A DNA stretch of 16,239 nt from Chloroflexota bacterium (GTDB taxonomy: Bacteria > Chloroflexota > Dehalococcoidia > SM23-28-2 > RBG-16-64-32), in NCBI GenBank assembly GCA_005880075.1, contig VBJT01000066.1:1-16239 (forward strand), in the 5' to 3' direction. Shown piece by piece: positions 1-6,472 of the stretch. The first letter of the stretch is position 1, and each line of letters starts with the position of its first letter. The position numbers and the translations under genes were made by a program. The notes under the pieces are model-generated. The model was not told the DNA's origin and made no database searches. It was given only the letters and a program-made list of their open reading frames with translations.

Positions 1-3000
1 GGGTTGGCGTTGCTGCCCATCCAACGGGTGAAATAAGGCGCCTCGGCGTCCCGAGTGTCCACGCTGTTGATCGACTTCCCGCCAACACCGACAGTCAAAA
101 TGACCGTCCCGGCGCCTTTCCCGTAGCTTCCATCGGACCCCGTATCCACAACACAATCGGGATCATAGGACCCCGGATTGACGCGCGAACAGCCGGTCCG
201 CAGGGCCAGCTGCTTGCTGCGGTTGAAAGCGTGGTCGTGCGCTTGGAGAACGAGATCAACCTTCTTGTTGATGAGCAGGTTGGTGATGTCCGGACCAATC
301 GAGCAGGAAGCGCTGACCAGCGTGATGCAATATTCGTGCATGCTTACGACCACCCACTTGATGCCCCGCGCCCGTGCCTGGTCTATCGCGCTGGCCGTCC
401 AGTTGTAGTGGGAGCTGCCGGCCGTATACGAATAGGTGCCCTGACCGGGGAATGAGAGATTGGGCGATATATTGATGAACCTCGCGAGCGGTCGGCCGGC
501 GGGATAGTCGAAGTAGTACTCCTTGCTGTATGTGCCGCTCAGTCCTCCCAGCTGGTCGGGAAGACAGGCGGCGAACTTGGCAATCTGACCGTCCGGGCCA
601 TCGTCCTCGTGGTTGCCGGAGATGAGCTCAACCGGAAACGAGCTACCCATGCGCTGCTTGACGAAATTGCACCAGGAAGACTCGGGGGTAACGTCGCTAT
701 AGCTGAAATCGCCGATTGGCAGGAAGAAGTTCAGTCCGGCGGAATGGGCGGCGTTAAATACGGCGGAGCTGTTACTGTTTGCGCCCAGGTCTCCGGCTAC
801 ACCGAAGGAGAACGGCGTGCCAACAGCCGCCGGGGTTGGGGTAGCGGTGGGTGTGCGCGTTGGCGTGGCGGTGGCGGTGCGCGTCGGTGTTGGTGTTACC
901 GCCCGGGTCGGGGTTGCCGTGGGCGCCTTCGTGGGCGTTGATGTTGCAGACGTTGGGGTTCGCGTCGGCGAGGCCGTCAGCCCAGGCGTCTGGCTGCCAA
1001 CCGTCTGCACGACAAGTTCAACTCGGTTGTTGGCGCTCTCGGAGGAGTTGAAGGCAAATCCGTCCGAGCTCGTGGTGTCGAGCGCCGCGGACATCAGTGA
1101 ACCGGCCTTGCTCGCGACCGCGGAGGTTACATCAATCTGGAGCCAGACGCTTGTTGTTGTTCCAGGAGTGAACGTCTTTAGCACCGCGCCCTTCGCCGGC
1201 TTATTGCCGAACGTTATCGACCCTTCCGTCCAAGTACTGTCAGACACAGCATTCAGGTTAACCGCGCCCCCGGAGCCGTTGGTTACAAACATGCGCAGGG
1301 TTGCCTTAGAAACGCTCTGACCTGCAAACGGGCGGAGATCAAATTTGATGTACGATTCCCTGACCGGCGACGCATCCACGGAGAGCGAAGGGTCGGAGCC
1401 AAAATTGTCGGCCGGCAAGTCGCCCGCAACGTAGGCATCATCGACCGGGTTCAAAGTTGTCGTCCCCGGCACCGCGGTGGCCGCTGACGTCTGCGCCGCT
1501 GATGGCGTCGGCGTCGGTGGAGGAGCAGTCGTAACCAATGGGGTGGCCGTCGCTGTGCCGGACGGCCCGGGAGTCGCTCCAAGCGGCTGAACGACGAGTT
1601 CCACACGGTTTGACAACGCCTCTGCTGAGTTGAACCCCAGGGCGTCCGTACTCGATGTCTGGAGCGCGACGGACATGAAGGAGCCGGCCTTGCCGGCGGT
1701 GGCTGAGGTGATATCGACCTCGAGCCACCGGCCGGTTGTCGTTCCGGGGTTGAAGCTGGCGAGGGTGCTCCCTTTCGCCGGCTTGTTGTTGAAGGTGATT
1801 GCCCCTTCCGTCCAGGTGCTGTCAGAGACGTCCTTTAGGTCGACGGTGCCTCCTGACCCGTTCGTAACGTACATTCGTATGATTGCCTGCGACACGCCCT
1901 GAGAGGCGAGCGGGCGCAGGTCGAACTTCAGGTATGACTCACGGACGGGTGAAGCATCGGCTTCAAGCAAAGGGTCTGAGCCGAAGTTGTCGTTGGGTAA
2001 TTCCCCGGCCACGTAGGCGTCGTCAATAGGGTTCAAAGTGACCGGGGACAAGAGGGCGGCGGCCGCCGCAGGCGCCGGGGCGACGGCCTGCGTGGCGTCC
2101 ATCCCCGCGACGTTCGCGGCGTCTTGCGGCAACGCCATAGCGCCAAGCGCGATAAGCGCGCCAAGCCCGAGGCCGATCATAGCCACGGCACCCATGTGTG
2201 AGTGGGCGGGGATGCTGTCCTCGGTTGCCGCTTGGACGATCGTGCGGAGTATGCGCCAGCCGTCCCTCAAGGCGCTCAGGTTGCTCGCCCCGTTGTGACG
2301 GACCGATTCACTGCTCGGAATCTCCGCGGTCCGGAGGCCGGCGTGATGCGCCTTAATGCTGATCTCCGTTTCGATCTCGAACCCGCTCGAGTGCAGGTCC
2401 AAGCGGTCTACCGTCCCCCGCCGAAAGCCAAAGTAACCATAACACAAGTCCGTATAACTTGTCCCATTCAAGAAATTCGTCAAAGTTCGCAACATCCAGT
2501 TCCCAAATCTGCGAAAGCTCGTTAGGTCTACCGATGAGCCACCCGCTATCATGCGAGAGCCTTTGACATAATCGAGTCCAGATTCTAGGAAGGTGACTAT
2601 GGCAGGGATCTCTCCCGGGTCCATGCTGCCGTCCGCATCGAGCGCGATTACGATATCCCCTGTACAGTGAACGAATCCTTCGCGTAGTGCGTTACCTTTG
2701 CCCCGGCCTGACTGCGAGACGACCCGGACGGACGGCAGGCAGAGGCGCGCGACCTCGCTTGTGGCGTCTTCCGAGAGGCCGTCCACTACAATCACTTCAT
2801 GCAGCCAGGGCGGGAGCCGCCGCAGGACGTAAGGGAGGCTTTTCTCTTCGTTCTTCGCGGGGATCACGACGCTTACTAGCGCCGGCGTCGGCGGTGCTGC
2901 CTTCGCCGAAGCGCGGTTGTGTCTCGTGGCCAGCGGAACTGTTCCCGCGAGCGGCGAGTGCGTAAGTGCGCCGTTGACTGGCCGTCCATCGGCCTGCGGT

Positions 3001-4085
3001 TTTGCCTCCTGACCGCGCTCAGCGGTAGCGATAGCCCCCGCTACATGGCCTGATATCATTCCCGAACCGGCGACGAATGCGGCGGAATTGCCGTTGGCGT
3101 GCAGGGGGAATCCATGCGTCTTGGCCGCGCCACCAGGTCGCGCGCCGCCGTTCGTGTCTGCTATATGTTCTCGATGTCCATTTGCGTGCGATTCTCCCTG
3201 GACATGGCTATTGGCAGATTGATTCGAGGCGAGTCGTTGCAAGCCGGTCGCCGGCTTCACGAGTCTTCTGTCTCGTCGCCGCTGCTCCTGCAACCAGTAG
3301 GCGACGCCCAGGAGCGCGAGAAGGCCGCCCAGGATCGCGAGTATTGAGTCCGGGAATGCCGTGGGGTCGAACAGGCCATCACCGTTCGCGATGAGGGGAT
3401 TGAGCGATCCGCCGCTCGACTCTTGCAGGACTGGTTGCGCGGCCGCGTTATTGTCTAAGCCACTCGTCGGCGAGATGGCTCGGCCGGACCGAGCGGTTTG
3501 TCCGTGACCGCGCGATGTCTTGGGCGCGGCGTAACTGTGGTTGTCTGGAGCCGAGGTGTGCGTCTGCTTGGCAACGCTCGGCGGGCTTCCGGGACTAATC
3601 AATGCTCCCTGAGGGCTGGGTTTCTGCGAGGGCTTTGCGTCCGGCGCAACCAGGGGCTTGACAGGTTGCGAAGGGTCGATCTGGTTTGGCGCTGTCGGCG
3701 GCGTTATACCGGCCGGCGGCAAAGGCGCGGGTGTTGGAAGCGGCGCTGAGCCTGGCGGCGCAGGCAGCGGAGCCGGGAGAGAAGGGTCGGTCGGAAGCGC
3801 GGGTGTTGGCACCGGGACAGGCGAGTCGACCGGGGGAGTAGGCGCCGGAATCGGCACGGAGGGATCGATGGGCAGCGCGGGGGGCGGCGCCGGCGTCAGC
3901 GCGCTGGGGACCGGAACCGGCACTGAAGGATCGATCGGGAGAGGGGGAAGGGGCGCGCCTGTCGGCAATGCGGGGACGGCGTCCACGCGCGCGACCGACG
4001 CAGAGAGCGCCACCAAAGCGGCGATCCCACACGCGATCAGGACGGCGAGCGCGGCGAGCCGGGATGCGTTCAGATTTTCTTTCAA
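1..4085 (-). CDS. Multidomain membrane protein: Pro-rich region, GT2 glycosyltransferase, two DNRLRE domains, metallophosphatase (3' partial)
   Basis: One uninterrupted frame gives about 1361 residues from TTG at 4085 and has no stop before the left edge. The TTG start is preceded by GGGAGG with six bases of spacing; an in-frame TAG lies at 4152-4154 and no ATG intervenes. Order of parts: TM or signal anchor (about residues 9-28); Pro-rich repeats built on LPIDPSVP; TM2 (about 246-266) followed by RRRDRR; a low-complexity cytosolic linker; a GT2 domain (about 403-620) with VVIPAKNEE, DAD at 483-485 and RHNGASNL, as in polyprenyl-phosphate (DPM-like) sugar transferases; TM3 (about 631-652); DNRLRE/CBM96-like domains (about 685-836 and 879-1030); a TPT linker; a metallophosphatase with GDLG (D1099), GDFSYSD, GNHED (N1158, H1159), SMHEY and AHDH (1283-1285). 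Positive-inside charges put GT2 in the cytosol and the phosphatase outside. Substrates are unknown. Translation could also start internally, for example at ATG 3059. Confidence 0.85.
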   Translation of the reverse strand, partial: MKENLNASRLAALAVLIACGIAALVALSASVARVDAVPALPTGAPLPPLPIDPSVPVPVPSALTPAPPPALPIDPSVPIPAPTPPVDSPVPVPTPALPTDPSLPAPLPAPPGSAPLPTPAPLPPAGITPPTAPNQIDPSQPVKPLVAPDAKPSQKPSPQGALISPGSPPSVAKQTHTSAPDNHSYAAPKTSRGHGQTARSGRAISPTSGLDNNAAAQPVLQESSGGSLNPLIANGDGLFDPTAFPDSILAILGGLLALLGVAYWLQEQRRRDRRLVKPATGLQRLASNQSANSHVQGESHANGHREHIADTNGGARPGGAAKTHGFPLHANGNSAAFVAGSGMISGHVAGAIATAERGQEAKPQADGRPVNGALTHSPLAGTVPLATRHNRASAKAAPPTPALVSVVIPAKNEEKSLPYVLRRLPPWLHEVIVVDGLSEDATSEVARLCLPSVRVVSQSGRGKGNALREGFVHCTGDIVIALDADGSMDPGEIPAIVTFLESGLDYVKGSRMIAGGSSVDLTSFRRFGNWMLRTLTNFLNGTSYTDLCYGYFGFRRGTVDRLDLHSSGFEIETEISIKAHHAGLRTAEIPSSESVRHNGASNLSALRDGWRILRTIVQAATEDSIPAHSHMGAVAMIGLGLGALIALGAMALPQDAANVAGMDATQAVAPAPAAAAALLSPVTLNPIDDAYVAGELPNDNFGSDPLLEADASPVRESYLKFDLRPLASQGVSQAIIRMYVTNGSGGTVDLKDVSDSTWTEGAITFNNKPAKGSTLASFNPGTTTGRWLEVDITSATAGKAGSFMSVALQTSSTDALGFNSAEALSNRVELVVQPLGATPGPSGTATATPLVTTAPPPTPTPSAAQTSAATAVPGTTTLNPVDDAYVAGDLPADNFGSDPSLSVDASPVRESYIKFDLRPFAGQSVSKATLRMFVTNGSGGAVNLNAVSDSTWTEGSITFGNKPAKGAVLKTFTPGTTTSVWLQIDVTSAVASKAGSLMSAALDTTSSDGFAFNSSESANNRVELVVQTVGSQTPGLTASPTRTPTSATSTPTKAPTATPTRAVTPTPTRTATATPTRTPTATPTPAAVGTPFSFGVAGDLGANSNSSAVFNAAHSAGLNFFLPIGDFSYSDVTPESSWCNFVKQRMGSSFPVELISGNHEDDGPDGQIAKFAACLPDQLGGLSGTYSKEYYFDYPAGRPLARFINISPNLSFPGQGTYSYTAGSSHYNWTASAIDQARARGIKWVVVSMHEYCITLVSASCSIGPDITNLLINKKVDLVLQAHDHAFNRSKQLALRTGCSRVNPGSYDPDCVVDTGSDGSYGKGAGTVILTVGVGGKSINSVDTRDAEAPYFTRWMGSNAN
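996..2033 (-). repeat. Duplicated DNRLRE domain, two 456-bp copies with 582-bp period
   Basis: Copy 1 spans 1578-2033 and copy 2 spans 996-1451. Each encodes 152 residues, and they align by eye without gaps. Both begin LNP[IV]DDAYVAG, share SPVRESY[LI]KFDLRP and VSDSTWTEG, and end NRVELVVQ. The 126-bp spacer encodes a Thr/Pro/Ala-rich linker. The copies have diverged at many third positions, so this is an internal domain duplication and not an assembly echo. Confidence 0.9.
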
Positions 4086-4091
4086 GAGATT

Positions 4092-4148
4092 CCTCCCACC
4101 GGCAGAGGTACTGCCGGAATGCTCAGGAACCGTTGAGACAGTCAACGG
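4092..4148 (-). promoter_or_regulatory. Tandem hairpins and ribosome binding site in the leader of the large multidomain gene
   Basis: Two perfect 7-bp inverted repeats, each with a 5-base loop, lie at 4130-4148 (arms CCGTTGA/TCAACGG) and 4099-4117 (arms CCGGCAG/CTGCCGG), 12 bases apart. The second ends one base before the GGGAGG ribosome binding site (4092-4097), which serves the TTG start at 4085. No T tract follows either hairpin, so they do not look like intrinsic terminators. A structured leader that controls translation is possible, but I do not recognise a named riboswitch. Confidence 0.55.
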
Positions 4149-4239
4149 CCAGCTAACGGGAGGCAGAGCGACTGAAGCGGACTGCATGGCGACGGGTTGA
4201 CCCGCGCAGACTTCGGCCTCCGCAGCCGGATGAGGAGGA

Positions 4240-5283
4240 CTAGCTAGGCGGTCTTACCGGCGTGTAAGTAAGCGAGGAGAAGAAAAGGGCGACATTTGAC
4301 AATCGGGTCATCAGGAAGACCGCAAATAGAGCAAGCGCACTCAGAAGCAGTCCGGCGCTAACAGGCCCAGTGCTTCCACCGTGTGACGAGCCAGGCGTCA
4401 TGTCGACTAGTGACAACCCGGCTCGCGAAAGATAATCGCCAAAGCTTGCGCTTCTGACCGGGGCTGCAATGCTGTCTAAAACCGCCTCGCCTGCACTCAA
4501 GAGAATTCCGTCGACAGTGTAGAAGGCATGTTGGAGACGCGGTAATCCGTCTGTCGAGGCCGATCCCGCGTTCGGTTGGGAAGTACCCCCAACCGTCGCC
4601 ACCACGATTGAATTGGCACTCGAGGCGCGGTCAGGTTGACCGGCTCCCGTAGGAGACTTGAGGGCGGCGTCTGGCGGCTGGGGTGATTTGGTTGACGGCA
4701 ACTCGGATAGTGGCACATTGGCGGGCGTTGTCGGCGGTAGCGTCGGTGGAAGGGGCGCGGTCGGCGCTATTGGCGGAACGTTCAGCACCGGCGCGTCGGC
4801 GGGCGGTGTAGTTGGTAGAGTCGGTGGAAAGGGAGCGATCGGTGCTACTGACGGAAGGTTCGGCACCGGCAGGTCGGGACGCGTTGTCGGGGGTAGACTT
4901 GGCGGAGGCGGCACCATTGGGTCCGTTGGTCCCACGTCTGGAGGTGCGATGGACGGCGCCAGGGGCGCAGATTCCGTGGTCGGTGTCGTCGGTGCACTAT
5001 CGAGCGGCAACGTGTCGTCGGGTACGGTGGATGGCAGTACGGGCGAAGATGGCACGCTCGGTACAGAAGGTGGGATACCAGCGTCCGGCACATCCGCGGA
5101 GGCTATAGCTGCTGATTCAGAGAGCGAAGGCGCGACCGGCCCGCTGGCCGCGTCAGAAACCGGGGCTACGGTTACGGTGTCAAGCGGAGATGCGGGTTCA
5201 GCACTGGCACGCGCGGTAAAGAACGAGAAGCCGCCTGCGATAAGGGCAACCGTTATGAGAACTACGGCCAGAGGGCGCGCCAT
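4240..5283 (-). CDS. Secreted Pro-rich protein with C-terminal membrane anchor
   Basis: I do not recognise a named family. From ATG 5283 the protein is 347 residues. It has a classic signal peptide (MARPLAVVLITVALIAGGF, then ...ARASA with likely cleavage before EPAS), a long Ser/Thr/Pro-rich stretch with three 26-residue repeats, a Ser/Ala-rich segment, and a C-terminal hydrophobic helix (GLLLSALALFAVFLM) near the end. A longer GTG start at 5355 is open in frame. I chose the ATG because a good promoter lies at 5334-5362, so the GTG would fall inside it; GGAG sits ten bases before the ATG. The layout of hydrophobic segment, Pro-rich exterior and hydrophobic segment mirrors the N-terminal part of the next gene downstream. 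A wall-spanning stalk is a plausible role. High GC and Pro codons also create long Gly-rich antisense frames, which I do not count as genes. Confidence 0.8.
   Translation of the reverse strand: MARPLAVVLITVALIAGGFSFFTARASAEPASPLDTVTVAPVSDAASGPVAPSLSESAAIASADVPDAGIPPSVPSVPSSPVLPSTVPDDTLPLDSAPTTPTTESAPLAPSIAPPDVGPTDPMVPPPPSLPPTTRPDLPVPNLPSVAPIAPFPPTLPTTPPADAPVLNVPPIAPTAPLPPTLPPTTPANVPLSELPSTKSPQPPDAALKSPTGAGQPDRASSANSIVVATVGGTSQPNAGSASTDGLPRLQHAFYTVDGILLSAGEAVLDSIAAPVRSASFGDYLSRAGLSLVDMTPGSSHGGSTGPVSAGLLLSALALFAVFLMTRLSNVALFFSSLTYTPVRPPS
4678..4911 (-). repeat. Three 78-bp coding repeats (26-residue Pro-rich units)
   Basis: Units are 4834-4911, 4756-4833 and 4678-4755. Each encodes a unit beginning P-x-P-P-[ST]-L-P-[PT]-T, with a middle [DN]xPVxN[LV]P-like segment in the first two. 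The string gtcggtggaa (or a near match) recurs at 4742, 4820 and 4898, which fixes the 78-bp period. Variation in the last copy shows the array is old or under weak constraint. Such arrays can change length by recombination. Confidence 0.8.
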
Positions 5284-5333
5284 GCTCTTAAAACTCCGGT
5301 ATCTAAGGGGTGGCGTTCCGGTAAGTAAAGTGA

Positions 5334-5362
5334 ATGCTACTGCAAGACATAACACCGGTCAA
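5334..5362 (-). promoter_or_regulatory. Sigma70-type promoter for the Pro-rich gene
   Basis: On the minus strand, TTGACC (5357-5362) is followed after exactly 17 bases by TAGCAT (5334-5339). They match the consensus at five of six and four of six positions. Transcription would begin near 5327 and leave a leader of about 44 bases before ATG 5283. This is a sequence match only. Confidence 0.5.
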
Positions 5363-5425
5363 CGCGGGGCTGACCGCTCAGGCATTAGAAATCCGTAAAA
5401 TTCTCGCGGTTACTCTTGCGGTCAG
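5356..5425. promoter_or_regulatory. Repeated CGGTCA/TGACCG elements around the promoter (possible operator)
   Basis: CGGTCA occurs at 5356-5361, overlapping the -35 box, and its complement TGACCG at 5371-5376, forming an inverted repeat with a 9-base gap. A second, 8-bp perfect inverted repeat pairs CTGACCGC (5370-5377) with GCGGTCAG (5418-5425), which overlaps the stop of the upstream small gene. Three copies of one hexamer in alternating orientation would suit a dimeric regulator, but RNA structure at the operon junction is equally possible. Confidence 0.35.
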
Positions 5426-5628
5426 AAAATCGACGCCAGTCGGGCCACGACGACAATGACGAAGAGTAGCAGCAAGATCAAGTATGGCGCCCAAATCCTC
5501 TTCGCAAACTCAAGCGCCCGCGGCCGTCGCGATGCCACCGCCAGTTCATGGCAGACGGCCGTAAAGACCGTTGCTACCGTGATTCCGGCGCTTATCGGCG
5601 AGTCAGCTATGGTCTCGATAAGGCTCAA
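5422..5628 (-). CDS. Small membrane protein, unknown function
   Basis: This 68-residue protein starts with TTG at 5628, inside the last 26 bases of the upstream glycosyltransferase gene, which suggests translational coupling. GGTGA lies about seven bases upstream of the TTG. The N-terminal half is moderately hydrophobic (ISAGITVATVFTAV), followed by a basic patch (ASRRPRALEFAKR) and then a strong helix (YLILLLLFVIVVVARLASIF) that ends the protein. This is consistent with one or two membrane passes. I recognise no family. Its place between a GT2 and the Pro-rich protein suggests an accessory role in the glycan pathway, but that is inference. A chance frame is possible, though the strong C-terminal helix argues for a gene. 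Confidence 0.6.
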   Translation of the reverse strand: MSLIETIADSPISAGITVATVFTAVCHELAVASRRPRALEFAKRIWAPYLILLLLFVIVVVARLASIF

Positions 5629-6472
5629 ATTGCTTCACCGACTTCGAGCGTTGGACCTTCTTGTCGAGAAGGCCTTGCACTATCCCTGCGTAGTTACAAG
5701 CGCCGTAAAGCGCATAGTAGGGCACGAACTGCGGGTGGCGAAGGAGCGAGCGGCCGATTCCGAGGACGGTGCCTCCAGCGGGTATAACCAGCGTCGACGC
5801 CGCCGGCCAGCCGTACTTCCGGACAACCCGGCCAAGACCGGAGCCGTCGGCCATCCACTGACCGAGCGCGAAATTAAACCCGCTGCCGAAGCGATGAGGG
5901 ACGACCACTTTACCTGACAGGCCGATCTTCGCTCCGGACTTCTCGAGGCGGTATCGCAACTCAATATCTTCGCCCGATGAGAACGTGGGATCCATGCCGT
6001 AATGAAGAAACGCGTCACGCACGAACAGGCTGGCAACCAGGCCGAACCAACTCTTGCTGCGCCCGCCTCGGTGGTGGGAGACAAGCGCTCGGCTCCAGTA
6101 GTCGTTTCCGCCTACGCTCCGCAGCTGCGCCTGAATCGCCTCGAGCTTGCGCTCTTTCAGTTCGTCGAGCAGTTCGCTCAGCGCCGTGTCCGGCAGCTCG
6201 ATATCCACGTCAACAAAGGCCACGTAGGATTGGTTGGAGGCTTCCGCGCCCATCTGGCGAGCGTAGGCCACGCCGCCGCCTTCGTCCGATAGCACTGCAT
6301 CGGCATAGCGCCGGGCGATCTCGACGGTCTCATCGTCAGAACGCCCATCGACAACGATGGTCTCAGCCGGATTGTTCCTTTGAACGGCGGCAAGACAGCC
6401 CTCGATAAAACCAGCAGCGTTTCTGGCGGGGACCACAACCGAGATAGGCAACCGTGCGCCGGGTAGCGTCAT
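5603..6472 (-). CDS. Family 2 glycosyltransferase
   Basis: This is a 289-residue GT-A fold enzyme from ATG 6472, whose first base is the last base of the upstream stop (TAATG overlap, coupled translation). An in-frame longer start at 6520 lies inside the upstream gene and is less likely. The N-terminus has the GT2 opening ISVVVPARNAAGFI at about residues 10-23, VVDGRSDDET at 40-49 and a DVD metal/nucleotide-sugar motif at 88-90. A GED motif at 167-169 (SSGEDIELRYR) fits the catalytic-base region of GT2 enzymes that use a fixed acceptor. The last 70 residues contain hydrophobic, membrane-associating stretches. GT2 enzymes transfer a sugar from a nucleotide-activated donor in the cytosol; donor and acceptor cannot be read here. 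Confidence 0.9.
   Translation of the reverse strand: MTLPGARLPISVVVPARNAAGFIEGCLAAVQRNNPAETIVVDGRSDDETVEIARRYADAVLSDEGGGVAYARQMGAEASNQSYVAFVDVDIELPDTALSELLDELKERKLEAIQAQLRSVGGNDYWSRALVSHHRGGRSKSWFGLVASLFVRDAFLHYGMDPTFSSGEDIELRYRLEKSGAKIGLSGKVVVPHRFGSGFNFALGQWMADGSGLGRVVRKYGWPAASTLVIPAGGTVLGIGRSLLRHPQFVPYYALYGACNYAGIVQGLLDKKVQRSKSVKQFEPYRDHS

Noticed and set aside
817..1320. Plus-strand Val/Gly-rich frame of 167 codons
   Set aside because: It is antisense to the Thr/Pro linker and second DNRLRE domain, which are clearly coding on the minus strand.
2100..2300. Separate metallophosphatase gene starting at ATG 2195 with its own signal peptide
   Set aside because: The hydrophobic segment does resemble a signal peptide, but there is no stop for the GT2 part before it and I saw no clear ribosome binding site, so a fusion is the simpler reading. 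An internal start cannot be fully excluded.
4130..4148. Intrinsic terminator after the Pro-rich gene
   Set aside because: The hairpin is stable but no run of T follows on the minus strand, and it lies in the leader of the next gene.
3658..4200. Plus-strand Gly/Thr-rich frame opposite the start of the large fusion gene
   Set aside because: This is the same composition artefact, antisense to the Pro-rich repeats. It runs across the leader hairpins and ribosome binding site of the real gene.
4658..5398. Long plus-strand Gly-rich frame (246 codons) opposite the Pro-rich gene
   Set aside because: Pro codons read in reverse give Gly codons, so a long Gly-rich antisense frame is expected. The minus frame has a signal peptide, an anchor and a promoter; the plus frame has none of these.
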